A model generated the notes under the pieces. It worked only from the letters and a program-made list of their open reading frames with translations. It searched no databases and had not been told where the DNA came from. A stretch of 64,000 bases of DNA from Aureococcus anophagefferens (taxonomy: Eukaryota > Sar > Pelagophyceae > Pelagomonadales > Pelagomonadaceae): assembly GCF_000186865.1 (NCBI RefSeq), contig NW_008705561.1, positions 948,834-1,012,833 of the forward strand. Direction: 5' to 3'. This document shows, piece after piece, positions 29,938 to 39,644 of this stretch. How positions within the stretch are numbered: the first letter of the stretch is position 1; the number at the start of each line of letters is the position of its first letter. The position numbers and the translations under genes are program-made.

Positions 29938-31317
29938 TTACGCGTCCGGGACGACGTCGACGCCGGCGGGCGGCTCGAGCGATCTCGGCGCGTCCTCCGG
30001 CGTGACGACGGAGACGCCGTCGAAGTCGACGGTCGAATTCGCGTCCTCGGCGTCGCCGCCCGGGATGATCGCCGGCGGCGAGTACTCGGTCCACTGGGGC
30101 TTGCGCGGCCCCGGCAGGAGCACGAGCGCCGTCGCGACGGGCGACACGGGGTCGTCGTAGGCGAGGCACCGCGCGGCGTCCAAGTAGTCGACGAACAGGG
30201 AGCCGTCGAGGAACATGCGGACGTAGGCCCACCAGACCGCGACGACGACGAGGGTCGCGTTCGCGAAGAGCAGCCAGGCCAGCGGCGCCAGCAGAAACCG
30301 CGCCGACGGGCACAGGAGGGTCAGCCGCCCCACGGCGTTGGCGAAGATCACCGTCGGGAACGTGAAGCTCGCCCAGCCCGGCAGGAGGGGCTCGTCGACG
30401 AAGAAGCGCTTGTACCTCGAAAAGACCGGCGCGGCCGTCGCGCAGGCCAGCGCCGCCAGGACGACCGTCAGCGCCGCCGGGACCACGTCCAGATCCGAAA
30501 AGGTCGCGCCCGGCCGCCGCGCGCGGAGGTGCGTGAGCCACGCGGAGCAGCAGAGCGACGACGGGGCCATGTAGATCGCGAACGTCGGGTACGCCGCGCG
30601 CGGCAGGCGCTCCCGCGTCCGCAGGCGATAGGTCACGAGCGGCAGCTCCCAGACGAGGTTCGCGATGCCGAGCCAGAGGCTGAACGCGACGAGCGATTCC
30701 GGCACGCGCATCGTCGTCGCGACGGCCGCGTAGACGGCGACGCCGACGAAGACGACGAACCACGACGGCGTCGCGTAGGCCAGCGTCCTCGGGTCGCCGC
30801 GCCGCCGCCAGGCGACGGCGCTCAGCCGGAGCATCAACACGACGTGGACGCCGCAGCCGCACACCCAGACCCAGCGCGCCAGGGTCTCGAGGCCGTGCGC
30901 GTGCACGCAGCGCGAGAGCGGCGCGAACGCCATCGCGCCGCTCGACACGAGCGCGCCGCTCGGGTGCTCCAGGGCGTCGAGCTCGACGCGCAGGAATTTC
31001 GGGTGGAGGAAGCCCTTGGACGCGAAGGCCATCAGCGGCGCGAGGCCCGCGACGGAGCAGATCGTCTGCGCCGCCAGCGCGCCGCGCGCCCAGGGCCGCG
31101 GCGCGAGCAGGCGCAGGAACATGGCCCAGAGCGCGCCGAGCCCCGCCGTGCCGAGCGCGAGGGAGCAAAAGGCCCCCTGGCAGTGCTTCACGGTGCGCGG
31201 CGGCCTCGGCAGCCCGTCGACCTTGAGGAAGGTCCGGCAGCAGGCGCGGCGCGTCGGGGCAGCCCTCTCCTCATCGCTCGCTGCCTCCACCGCCGTGGCG
31301 CTGGCGCCCTTGCACAT
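29938..31317 (-). CDS. TDT-family membrane transporter/channel (TehA/SLAC1-like)
   Basis: 459 residues with about ten hydrophobic segments between residues 50 and 390. Two family-type segments are visible: RAAYPTFAIYMAPSSLCCSA and LLPGWASFTFPTVIFANA, which match the paired-helix pore pattern of tellurite-resistance/dicarboxylate transporters and SLAC1 anion channels. The N-terminal 50 residues and the C-terminal 70 residues are hydrophilic and probably cytoplasmic. Substrate could be an anion such as nitrate, chloride, malate or sulfite. The 3' end is 58 bp from the preceding convergent gene. Confidence 0.75.
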   Translation of the reverse strand: MCKGASATAVEAASDEERAAPTRRACCRTFLKVDGLPRPPRTVKHCQGAFCSLALGTAGLGALWAMFLRLLAPRPWARGALAAQTICSVAGLAPLMAFASKGFLHPKFLRVELDALEHPSGALVSSGAMAFAPLSRCVHAHGLETLARWVWVCGCGVHVVLMLRLSAVAWRRRGDPRTLAYATPSWFVVFVGVAVYAAVATTMRVPESLVAFSLWLGIANLVWELPLVTYRLRTRERLPRAAYPTFAIYMAPSSLCCSAWLTHLRARRPGATFSDLDVVPAALTVVLAALACATAAPVFSRYKRFFVDEPLLPGWASFTFPTVIFANAVGRLTLLCPSARFLLAPLAWLLFANATLVVVAVWWAYVRMFLDGSLFVDYLDAARCLAYDDPVSPVATALVLLPGPRKPQWTEYSPPAIIPGGDAEDANSTVDFDGVSVVTPEDAPRSLEPPAGVDVVPDA

Positions 31318-31463
31318 CGAGGCGTGTGCGCGTCGAGGGCTCGTGCTGGATCACGCCATGGCGGCCAATGACGGACCGGCCCAACCGATGATCGGGACGC
31401 CTGCGATCTCGACGAATTCTTCGATTTGCGGCACTATGCTTCAACGTTACCTTCATATAAAAT

Positions 31464-33852
31464 TCAGTCCTCGAGGCCGAGCCTGACGAGGATCTGGTGC
31501 ATGACGTGCGGGTAGGCGAGGTGGCCCGCGACGAGGTCCGAGAGGTCGACGTTCTCGACGATGGGGTCGTCGTCGCCGCGCGTCGCGCGCTCCGGGCTCC
31601 GCACGGGCCGCTCGCCCGCGACGCCCGCGATGGACCAGGCCTTGGCGCGGTAGACGAGCTTGAGCATGAAGTCGTGGCGCGAGAAGCCGTTGATGAGGCG
31701 CCCGGCGACGGCGGCCCGCGCCTTGCGCCACCGCGCGGGCGTCGCGGACACGGGCGCTCCCAGCAGCACCGCGTTCTCGACGCGGCTCGCGGCGCGGTCG
31801 CGCACGGCCAACGGCCGGCTTGCGTCGTCGGCGATCTCCGCCAGCGCCTCGAGGCAGTGGAGCACGAGGCGCGCGCCCGCGCCGTAGCCCACGAGCGTCG
31901 CGGGGCCGTCGTCGCCCGGGCCCATGAGCAGATCCGCGAGGCGGCGCCCCGCGGCCTCGCTCCGCGCGATGGCGACGGCCCAGGGGTCGTCGAGCTTCGC
32001 GAAGCGCTCGAGCAAAGCCAGCGGCAGCGTCGCGGCGCCGAGCGCGGACCGCCGGAGCATCTCGTCGACGACGCCGCGCGTCACCTGTGTGGAATTCAAA
32101 CCTTCAACCCGACTTCAATGTGCGCATATGCGACAAGTTCGACGCAACCTCTTCGGCCGTGCTTCGAGAACTCGACGAGAGCAATCGATCCGTCCAAAAA
32201 TCAGCCGAATCGACTTCGATGTGACCGAGCTAGAGAATTCTGAAGTTTGGTCAGGACCACCCAAACCAGTGGTTGAATTCCACACAGCGCGCCACGCGCT
32301 CCTTCGCCTCGACCCAGAGGCTCGCGTCGGCCATCTGGTCGTGGAGCCGCCGCAGGGCCGCGCGCTCCCAGAGCACGACGCGCTCGTAGGACGTGTGGGG
32401 GAACGTCTCGGCCCACCAGTCGCAGGCCTCGAGGCGCAGCGGCGCCGCGCGCGCGCGCGCGTCGTCGCCGGGCGGCGGCGGCTCCGCGTCGGCCTCGAAG
32501 ATCGTCGCGCCCTCGGCCAGGGGCTCGTTGAGGCCCGACAGGTTCCCGATGAGCGGCGGCGCGGCGACCCTCTTGGGTTTTTCGGGCAGCGCGTCGGGCC
32601 GCATCTCGTCCCACGAGTCGGACAGCTCCCGCGCGGCCTCGTCGCCGCGCAGGGGCGCCACGGCGCGGACGCACCCGCCGGAGCCGAAGGCGCCGCGCGC
32701 GTCGTGGCCGTCGGCGACCCAGCCCGGCACGAGGAAGAACCGCGGCACGCCGCGCGGCTCCGACGCCGCGGACCGCTCGAGCGACACGTCCAGGAGCGTC
32801 TCGCCGGCCGCGGCGCCGTCGGAGCCGTCGAGCGACACGAGGTCCGCCGCGCCGGCGTAGTCCAGCTCGTCCTCGTCGTCCTCGTCGTCGTCCGGCGCCG
32901 CGACGGCGAGCACCCTCGGCTCCGGCCGCCCGCCCAGGGGCATGAGCTCCCAGTCCGCGTGGCTCACGAAGCGCCGCCGCGCCTTCAACCCGCTCATGCC
33001 CGCGCCCAACGCGCCGAAGACGCCCGTGATGCAGCCCGCGACGGCCGCGGCCGCGCCCTCGGTCGCGGCCGTCGTCGCGCCGAGCGCCGTCGCGCCGCCG
33101 AGCAGCGACGCCGCGAGCGACGGCGCCGCGACGACGCCGCTCAGGGCCAGGAGCGCGCCGCCGCCCACGGCCGTGAGCGACACCTGGGCGGCGACGGACA
33201 GCTTGACGGCCTTCTTCCGCCGCGGCGCGCCGGGCTCCGCGACGTCGCCGGCGACGCGCGCGCCCCTCGCCGCCTCGGCCTCCGCGGGCACGACGCGCCG
33301 GCTCCAGGACACGCCGCAGGCGCCCGCGAGCTCCTTGAGCACGGCGCGGCCCCGCGCGTCGTAGCGGCGCGCGGCGATCTCCGCCGCCGCGACGGCGGCG
33401 ACGCACCGCGCGCCGCGGTCCTCGCCGAGCGCGGCGCCGCGGCTCGCGATCTCGCGCTCGGGCGTCCGCAGCACGACGAACTCGTCCTCCTCGCGCTCGT
33501 CGTCGGCGTGCTCCGCCGTCGCGACGCGCGCCGTCGCGGCCGTCGCCGTCGCGCCGACGGCCGCCGCCGCGCGGCGGACGAAGCCCGCGACCCAGTCGCC
33601 GTGGCTCACGCGGTGGGAGATCTCGCAGCGCGCGCCGTAGGCCGCGACGCCGCAGGCGACGAGCTCCAGGAACTCGTGGGCCGTCGCCGGGTCGGGGTGG
33701 GGCGCCGGCGCCGGCTCGTCGGCCTCGAGGAAGGGCAGGGCGCCGAGGCTCGCCGTCGACGCCGTCGGCGTCGTCTCCGGCGATGGTTCCTGCTGCGTCA
33801 TCTCCGTCTCCGGCGCGTCGTCGTCGGCCCCGCCGGGCCCCGGGGCCTCCAT
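31464..33852 (-). CDS. DUF726 / TMCO4-like alpha/beta-hydrolase-fold membrane protein (two exons, introner intron)
   Basis: Exons 33852-32296 and 32084-31464 (minus strand) give 725 residues. A hydrophobic Gly/Ala-rich pair of helices (about 215-290, LSVAAQVSLTAVGGGALL and following) matches the membrane segments of the family. The hydrolase-fold region starts at RFFLVPGW and runs into the second exon with LVGYGAGARLVLHCLEAL, RHDFMLKLVYRAKAW and ENVDLSDLVAGHLAYP, all family landmarks. The nucleophile elbow normally reads GYSxG; here it is GYGAG, so the serine is replaced by Gly587. The introner interrupts ...EAKER/VTRGVV in phase 0. Confidence 0.82.
32085..32287 (+). mobile_element. introner element D (family 1, 203 bp)
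   Basis: Ends CTGTGTGGAATTCAA and TTGAATTCCACACAG form a 15-bp perfect inverted repeat. Target duplication: CGCGTCAC (32077-32084) and CGCGCCAC (32288-32295), 7 of 8 matching. On the minus strand, the host sense strand, the intron reads GTGGCGCG...CACAG (32085-32295, 211 bp). Removal restores the DUF726 frame. The core GTCCAAAAATCAGCCGA lies on the plus strand, antisense to the host. Confidence 0.93.
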
Positions 33853-33980
33853 TTAAAGAGCTTCTTCCAGGCTCATGCTGCGCCGATGCGGGTCGAACAT
33901 TCGTGAGATGGGTCGATGCTGCCACAAAAAGTCTGGCGAGCCTCTTTGTTGAGCAATTGAGTTGAGCTCTCGTCAGGAGC

Positions 33981-35348
33981 ATGGCACGCGCCGTTCGCGG
34001 CGCCGCCCTAACGCTGGCGCTCCTCGGCGCATCGGCCCTTTCGCACAACCCCGTGCGCCGCCCGCCGTCGGCGCCGAGAGCCGCGACGACCGCGGTAAGC
34101 GCCGCGACGACGGACGTGGAGCTCGGCACGTGGATGCTGCTCGTGCCCGAGCTCAACGCCATGCCCGGCCGCTTCGACTTCGACCAGACGGAGTTCATGT
34201 CGGCGGAGGAACTTTTGGAGCGCGTCGACGGCCTCGCGGAGGCCGCCGTGCTGTCGACCTGCGACCGCTACGTCGTCGTCGCCGCCGCGACGCGCGACGT
34301 CGACGGCGTCCTCGCGGCCATCGAGGCGCGCGTGACGATGGAGATCGCCGTGCGCGCGGGGCGCACGGGCCGCCAGCTCCTGCTCGCCGCGGGGGCCGAC
34401 GGCGCCGCGCCCTACGCGCCGCGCGCGCCGCTGCCGGCCGTCGAGGAACTGCCCGGCGGCGCCGTCGACGCGCTCGCGGCGGCCTTCGCGGGCCTCCGGG
34501 ACGAGCGGCGCGGCGGCGGCGACCTCGTCGCGGACCTGCTCGGCGAGGAGCGCGCGGGCAAGCGCGAGCAGGTCCGCGCGCCCGCGGCGGCGCCCGCGCC
34601 GACGCGGCGCGACGCGACCGACGAGCTCACGGCCGCGCAGCGCGAGAAGCTCGCGATCCGCGCCGCGAAGCGCGAGGCGCGCGAGCGGGCGCGCCTCGAG
34701 GCCAAGGCGGCGACGTTCCTGCCGCTCGCGAAGACGACGACGCGCGAGGCCACGGAGAAGTTCATGCTGCGGCTCGGCGCGGGCCTCGAGTCGACGATCG
34801 TCGGCGACCTGACGATCGGCCGCCAGCTCTGGGACCTGCGCGAGGCGTGCCTCGCGACGGGCGCCATCGCGACGAACGGCCCCCTCTGCGCGCTCGTCGA
34901 CGCGGCGCGCGCCGCGGGCCGGCGGACGCGCGACGAGCGGCTCGGCGACCTGAGCATCGCGCGGTTCCCGTCGCGCGAGGACCGCATGACCGACGACGAG
35001 AAGCGCGCCGTGCTCGACCACGCGCGCATGGTCGTCGCGGACGAGCACGCGAGCCTCAAGGCCGAGCGGAAGGTCCGGCGCGCGGCCGGCGCGATCTCGG
35101 AGCTGCGCCGCCGCAGCGACGAGCGCGTGCGGCGCGCCGCGGACGCCGGCGCCGACAACCGCCGCGCGCGCGCCGCGGCGAACGCCGTCCTCCACGCGCC
35201 CACGATCGCCCTCCGCGGCGACCCGCCCGACGCGGCCGCCGTCGCCGACGCCGCGCTCGCCGCCGTCGACGCGGCGCTCGCGCGCGTCCTCGCCGGCGAC
35301 GCCGTCGTGACGACGCGCACGCGCCGGACGGAGGTCGTGGGGCGGTAA
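33981..35348 (+). CDS. glutamyl-tRNA reductase-like protein lacking the NADPH-binding domain
   Basis: 455 residues. The N-terminus (MARAVRGAALTLALLGASA) is a signal peptide followed by a basic, Pro/Ala-rich stretch, fitting secondary-plastid import. The region around 85-110 has AVLSTCDRYVVVAA, matching the catalytic STCNR loop of glutamyl-tRNA reductase (Cys94). Residues 268-310 (GLESTIVGDLTIGRQLWDL to AARAAGRRTRDE) match the GLDSxVLGExQI helix and following QRAL-type helix. Near the end, ANAVLHAPTIALRG (His405) matches the conserved LLHxPTxxLR end of the dimerisation domain. The Rossmann NADPH domain that should lie between the last two is absent. A charged insert (about 160-240) splits the first domain. 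Possible regulator or pseudoenzyme of tetrapyrrole synthesis; inference. Confidence 0.62.
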   Translation: MARAVRGAALTLALLGASALSHNPVRRPPSAPRAATTAVSAATTDVELGTWMLLVPELNAMPGRFDFDQTEFMSAEELLERVDGLAEAAVLSTCDRYVVVAAATRDVDGVLAAIEARVTMEIAVRAGRTGRQLLLAAGADGAAPYAPRAPLPAVEELPGGAVDALAAAFAGLRDERRGGGDLVADLLGEERAGKREQVRAPAAAPAPTRRDATDELTAAQREKLAIRAAKREARERARLEAKAATFLPLAKTTTREATEKFMLRLGAGLESTIVGDLTIGRQLWDLREACLATGAIATNGPLCALVDAARAAGRRTRDERLGDLSIARFPSREDRMTDDEKRAVLDHARMVVADEHASLKAERKVRRAAGAISELRRRSDERVRRAADAGADNRRARAAANAVLHAPTIALRGDPPDAAAVADAALAAVDAALARVLAGDAVVTTRTRRTEVVGR

Positions 35349-35543
35349 CACCTTGACCGATGTTCAACACGGGTTCAACAATCCAGAAGGTGCAGTTTCT
35401 ACCCGAGTTTCCTCGAGGGCGCCGACGCGAGCCCGCCGCCGCCTCGTCGCGTCGCGCCCCCAGCTCGTCGTCGCAGCGCGCCCAAGCTCGTCGTCGCATC
35501 GCGTCGTCGTCGCGCGCCTCGCTGAACGCTTGTCACAGCGACC

Positions 35544-36137
35544 ATGGGCGCCGCGACGTCCACGGACAGCGGCGGCGCGAAGCTCAAGCCCGACGACAAC
35601 TCGACGCCGCTCCTGTCGTCGAAGAGCGACGGCGCGCCGAAGGAGTGGAAGGCGGGCCTCTGCTCCTGCATGGAGTACCCCGGCGTCAACGTCTGCGCCT
35701 TCTACGCGCCCTGCTTCCGCTTCGCGCAGACCGCCGTGCGCGCTCGCATGAAACCGAACTGGGGCTTCGTCTTCTGGTTCGCGCTCTACTTGTTCGGGTT
35801 CCTGCTCTTCTTCTGCCCGCTGCTCTGGCCCTGGTGCAGCGCCGCCTGGCCCCTGAAGCTGTCGTCGACGGCCTACGAGACGCAGATCTGGTTCCCCTGG
35901 TGCGCGATCTGGTACCTGTCGCTGCCGACGATCGTCGCCGTCGGCGCGTGGAAGCGCTACGAGATCCGGCGCAAGTACAACATCAAGGCCTACGGCGGCG
36001 AGGACTGCGGCGCCGCCGAGGACTGCTGCCTCCACTTCTGGTGCGAGCCCTGCGCGCTCGCGCAAGAGGCCGTCGAGGTCGACCTCCAGGAGCTCGGCGT
36101 CGCCGTCGCGAGCGCGTCCATGGGCGAGCGGGACTAA
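35544..36137 (+). CDS. PLAC8 / Cys-rich domain membrane protein
   Basis: 197 residues. Cys-rich segments flank two hydrophobic stretches: GLCSCMEYPGVNVCAFYAPC (about 38-57) and EDCCLHFWCEPCALAQEAVEV (about 157-177), the typical start and QE-containing end of the PLAC8 (DUF614) family, whose members affect organ size, cadmium resistance or calcium entry. Hydrophobic helices at about 73-95 and 110-130 lie between, a longer hairpin than in most plant members. The protein starts MGAATS, a consensus for N-myristoylation, which would tether the N-terminus to membranes. Confidence 0.82.
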   Translation: MGAATSTDSGGAKLKPDDNSTPLLSSKSDGAPKEWKAGLCSCMEYPGVNVCAFYAPCFRFAQTAVRARMKPNWGFVFWFALYLFGFLLFFCPLLWPWCSAAWPLKLSSTAYETQIWFPWCAIWYLSLPTIVAVGAWKRYEIRRKYNIKAYGGEDCGAAEDCCLHFWCEPCALAQEAVEVDLQELGVAVASASMGERD

Positions 36138-36250
36138 AAATCACACTGTTAGAGACAACCCGCCGGGTCGGCGGCGGCGCGGGCGCGTGCCGCGCCGCCG
36201 CGTCATGTGGGGCGGACGTCGCGAAGCTCGGGGCGGCGCGCGGCCTAGTG

Positions 36251-37000
36251 TCAGCCGCCGCCGTGCGCGTGGCCGTGGGAGCACTGCTTCGCGGCCTTGG
36301 CCTTGAGGCTCGCCTCCTCGACGTCGTCCTTGCCGTAGTAGAAGAGGATGAAGCGCGCGCAGGGCAGCGCGAGCGCGAGCGCCGCGAGCGCGCGCTCGAG
36401 GCCCGCGGCCGCGGACGCGTCGCCGACGACGCTGCGGCCGCAGAGCGGGTCCCGCTTCGTGCCCCGCGCCTCGCGGACGGCGTAGGCGCCGTAGACGAGC
36501 CCCGCCAAAGGGAAGAGGAGCGCGGGGCAGCGCATGCGGCGGAGGCCGAGCCGGGCGACGACGACGTCGCCGAGCGTCGCCTTGCGGTCCACGCGGTAAT
36601 TCATGGCGTGTTTGTAGAGGAGGAACCGTCGGTAGAGCACCTCCGTGAGGCGCAGGGACCAGAAGGCGACCCAGGCTCGAAAGGCGAGCGCTCGCCAGCA
36701 CGCGCGGCGAAAGTGCGCGGGCCCGTTCGGCGGGTACGCGAGCGGCGCCGCGGCCCAGAACGCGGCGCAGCAGAGGCCGCCGTAGGCGACGACATGGACG
36801 CCGCACGCGAAGGGCTCGCGCGCCGCCCAGGCGACGAGCTCCGGCAGCAGGGACACGACCGGCGGCGAGTCGGCGAGAAGGTCCGGATCGGGCAGCGACG
36901 TCTCGATGGGCGCCCAGGGACGCTCCGTCTCCGTCGGCGCGCCGGCCATCAGCCACTTCTTCACGTTTTCGACGTCGGCGGCGTCCCTGGTCGTGCTCAT
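36251..37000 (-). CDS. predicted multi-pass membrane protein, unknown
   Basis: 249 residues from MSTTRDAADVENVKKWLM. At least three hydrophobic segments are visible (about 65-85, 165-180, 205-225), with an Arg-rich amphipathic stretch between (FRRACWRALAFRAWVAF). The C-terminus ends in a His-containing tail (CSHGHAHGGG) that could bind metal. No family is recognised. An upstream in-frame Met would extend it by 32 residues into AT-richer sequence and is less likely. Confidence 0.6.
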   Translation of the reverse strand: MSTTRDAADVENVKKWLMAGAPTETERPWAPIETSLPDPDLLADSPPVVSLLPELVAWAAREPFACGVHVVAYGGLCCAAFWAAAPLAYPPNGPAHFRRACWRALAFRAWVAFWSLRLTEVLYRRFLLYKHAMNYRVDRKATLGDVVVARLGLRRMRCPALLFPLAGLVYGAYAVREARGTKRDPLCGRSVVGDASAAAGLERALAALALALPCARFILFYYGKDDVEEASLKAKAAKQCSHGHAHGGG

Positions 37001-38069
37001 CGTTGGGCTGCGGCGCCTCGACAAACCGGGCTTCGCAGGCGGCACCGCCGCAGGGAACCAGGGTACGCGATACCCTAGGAGGGGAATAGCAGCCACTGCG
37101 GCGGCGATCCGTTGAGCTTTGGTTTACTATCGGCTCGCTGTATGTGTTTGGTTCCGCTCATCGGCTCGCTGTATGTATTTGGTTCCGCTGATTTCGGGCC
37201 GAGAAGCGCCGAGACGGCATGGACGCATTAAATTTAGTCGAGCGCGCCTACCACCGCGCGCGCCCCCCCGCGTGCAAGATCGCTGGGACTGCGCATAGCG
37301 CACACATCGGGGCTGCCATCCGCGAAGGAGCGGCAGCGTTTGGATTGCGACTCGCTGAGAACGCAAGCGGCTTCGGGCGACCGATTTGACGGACGCGATG
37401 CCCCTCCCCCGGCCCGTGAGCGGCCCGGGCAGCCCCGCGCAGCAGCAGGGATCGTCCGCTGTCGACCCGAGAGCGCCCTGCCACAAGGGTTGGCCCCGCG
37501 GACCCGAGGAAGTCGATCTGACATGTTCGCGCTGAAACCGCGTCGCGCGCGCCCGCACGCCCGCGCGCGCGGTGTCGCACGTCGTCCGAGCCAAGTCAGC
37601 AACTGAGCAGCCCGAGGGTATCAGACATGTACCCCGAGCCTCCGAGCCAGCCAGCACGCTGCCCAGAGCCCAAAATGGGCTGCCTTTCGGCTCGCAGAGC
37701 ATGCCGAAATGCTCGAACTTCGCGCAGCGATTCCGGACGACGGTCAGGGTGTCCATGGTCACGGAGCACGTTTCCGAGCACACCAGAGGCACGTCTGCCG
37801 CGATCCGTAGCCCGTGACCATGGACAGCCGGCCGCGCGCGCGCCGGAAAATGCCAAAGAGAGGCTCTCCCTGCTTCTCCCCTCATCGATACCCTCTCTTC
37901 CTGTTGATGCCGATGATGAGGATGATGAGGCTTGCGGCAAATCCAAGCCGATGGACTTGCTCTGATGCTCCACACTGCAGCTCGCAGACCCGGCCGGCGG
38001 CGCGCCGGACGCTTTGAGCGCAACAACCTACCTGGTGCTGCTCAGCGTCCTTGCGGCCGTGGAGCTACG
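37001..38069. other. 1.07-kb intergenic region with short repeats and a long-arm inverted repeat
   Basis: Lower GC than the genes on either side. It holds a two-copy 31-bp direct repeat (about 37130-37191; unit contains TCGGCTCGCTGTATGT and TTTGGTTCCGCT), a 15-bp perfect inverted repeat (37750-37764 with 37812-37826) and a short hairpin AGCCCAAAATGGGCT near 37666. A 299-codon minus-strand frame crosses most of it but shows no domain or sensible composition, so no gene is called. Confidence 0.5.
37750..37826. repeat. 15-bp perfect inverted repeat with 47-nt loop
   Basis: Left arm TGTCCATGGTCACGG (37750-37764), right arm CCGTGACCATGGACA (37812-37826). Each arm also contains the palindrome CCATGG. 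It lies about 250 bp upstream of the carotenoid dioxygenase start. Confidence 0.75.
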
Positions 38070-39599
38070 ATGCATGCCCTCCTCGTCGCGTCGGTGCTCA
38101 CCACGACCGCCTTCCGAGCGCCGCATCCCATCCGCCGCCGCACGCGCCGCCGCTCCGTGGGCACGGCCCTCGACGACGTGACGACCGAAGCGACCAAGGT
38201 CTTCGTCCCCTACGAGGGCGCGGTCCCGGCCTACGTGCGCGGCACGTACTACCGCAACGGCCCCGGCGCTTGGACGACGAAGGCGCAGAACCTGACGCAC
38301 CTCTTCGACGGCTTCGCGCTGCTCTGCAGCTTCGCGTTCCGCGACGGCGGCGTCGAGCTCACGTCCAAGTTCCTCGCCAGCGAGGCGCGCGCGTTCGCCG
38401 TCGAACACGACAAACTGCTCTTCAACGAATTCGGCACGGCCGCGGGCGCGACCCCCGCCGACCGCGTCGCGTCGCTCGTCCGGTCGTCGCTCCGCGGCGG
38501 CACGACGGACAACGCCGTCGTCAACGTCCTCCCGCGACCGGACGGGACGCTCCTCGCGATCTCGGAGCCCACGAGCGCGACGTTCCGCGTCGACGGAGAC
38601 ACGCTCGCGACGCTCGGCCGCGACCGCTACGACGGCGGCGATTCTGTCGGTTTATTGCACACGGCGCACCCGCTGCCGCGGCTGGGGAAGCTCGTGAACG
38701 TGGCGACGTCGCTCGCGCCGCCGCGCTACGAGGTCTACGTCGCCGACGACGGCCTGCGAAACCCGAGGCGCGTCGCGTCGCTGCCGAGCGCGCGCGCCTT
38801 CGACGTGTCGTGGCACCACGCCTTCGCGGCGACGGCGACGAAGGCCGTCGTCGTCGAGACGCCGGCCGTCTACAACGTCGGCGCGCTGATGGGCGCGGTC
38901 GGCGCGGACCACGTCGCCTTCGACTGGAAGCCCGAGGGCGGCACCTGGGTCACCGTCGTCGACATCGCGAGCGGCGCCGTGGTCGCGCGGCGCCGCTGCG
39001 AGCGCAACTTCTTCTTCTTCCACTGCGCGAACGCTTTTGAGGAGGACGGCAGCGTGCGCGTGGATCTCTGCGTCTACGACGACGCGAGGATCGTCGACGG
39101 CCTGTCCCTCGCGGCCATGCGGCGGGACCCGGCCGTCGGCGGCGTCGAGGTCGGCCGCCTCGCGCGCCTCGACGTCGCGCTCGACGGCGACGCGCCGGCG
39201 ACGCTCGAGTACCTGGACGACGCGGCGGCGACGGGGGATTTCAGCGAGTTCCCCGTCGTCAACCCGGCCGTCGCGGGCGCGCGGCACCGCTACGTCTACG
39301 CCGTCGGCGCCGCGCGGCCGACGAACGTCGCGAACGTGCTGACGAAGACGGACTGCGACGCCCGGACGACGAACACGCTCGCGTGGCCCGGCGTCGCCGT
39401 CGTCGGCGAGCCCCTCTTCGTGCCCGACCCGGCGGGCGCGCGCGAGGACGACGGCGCGCTGCTCGTCGTGCTGCACGACGTGTCCGGAGACGCGCACGTC
39501 GCCGTCGTCGACGCGCGGACCTTCGCCGAGGTCGCGCGCGCGACGATGCCGCGCGGCGCCGTGCCCTACGGCTTCCACGGCGCGTGGCGCGCGGCGTAA
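38070..39599 (+). CDS. plastid-targeted carotenoid cleavage dioxygenase
   Basis: 509 residues. The four iron-binding histidines of the CCD/RPE65 family can be placed: His200 in HTAHPLPR, His250 (SWHHAFAAT), His318 in FFFHCANAFEEDG and His503 in GFHGAW. The family opening is present too (VRGTYYRNGPG, LFDGFALL). These enzymes split carotenoid double bonds to apocarotenoids. The first 35 residues have a hydrophobic signal core (HALLVASVLTTTAF) then a basic region (RAPHPIRRRTRRR); the TAF/RAP junction resembles the heterokont plastid motif ASAF/AP. Which double bond is cut cannot be told. Confidence 0.88.
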   Translation: MHALLVASVLTTTAFRAPHPIRRRTRRRSVGTALDDVTTEATKVFVPYEGAVPAYVRGTYYRNGPGAWTTKAQNLTHLFDGFALLCSFAFRDGGVELTSKFLASEARAFAVEHDKLLFNEFGTAAGATPADRVASLVRSSLRGGTTDNAVVNVLPRPDGTLLAISEPTSATFRVDGDTLATLGRDRYDGGDSVGLLHTAHPLPRLGKLVNVATSLAPPRYEVYVADDGLRNPRRVASLPSARAFDVSWHHAFAATATKAVVVETPAVYNVGALMGAVGADHVAFDWKPEGGTWVTVVDIASGAVVARRRCERNFFFFHCANAFEEDGSVRVDLCVYDDARIVDGLSLAAMRRDPAVGGVEVGRLARLDVALDGDAPATLEYLDDAAATGDFSEFPVVNPAVAGARHRYVYAVGAARPTNVANVLTKTDCDARTTNTLAWPGVAVVGEPLFVPDPAGAREDDGALLVVLHDVSGDAHVAVVDARTFAEVARATMPRGAVPYGFHGAWRAA

Positions 39600-39644
39600 G
39601 ATTCCGCGGCGGCACGTCGAGTCTATCATGCGGCCGAGCGGCGC

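Noticed and set aside
31464..33852. Two separate genes (one ending in ...FNHWFGWS, one starting MNSTQ)
   Set aside because: Those ends are translated introner sequence; both halves belong to one DUF726 family protein.
37127..38026. 299-codon minus-strand ORF
   Set aside because: No domain, composition like random GC-rich translation, and it spans the direct and inverted repeats.
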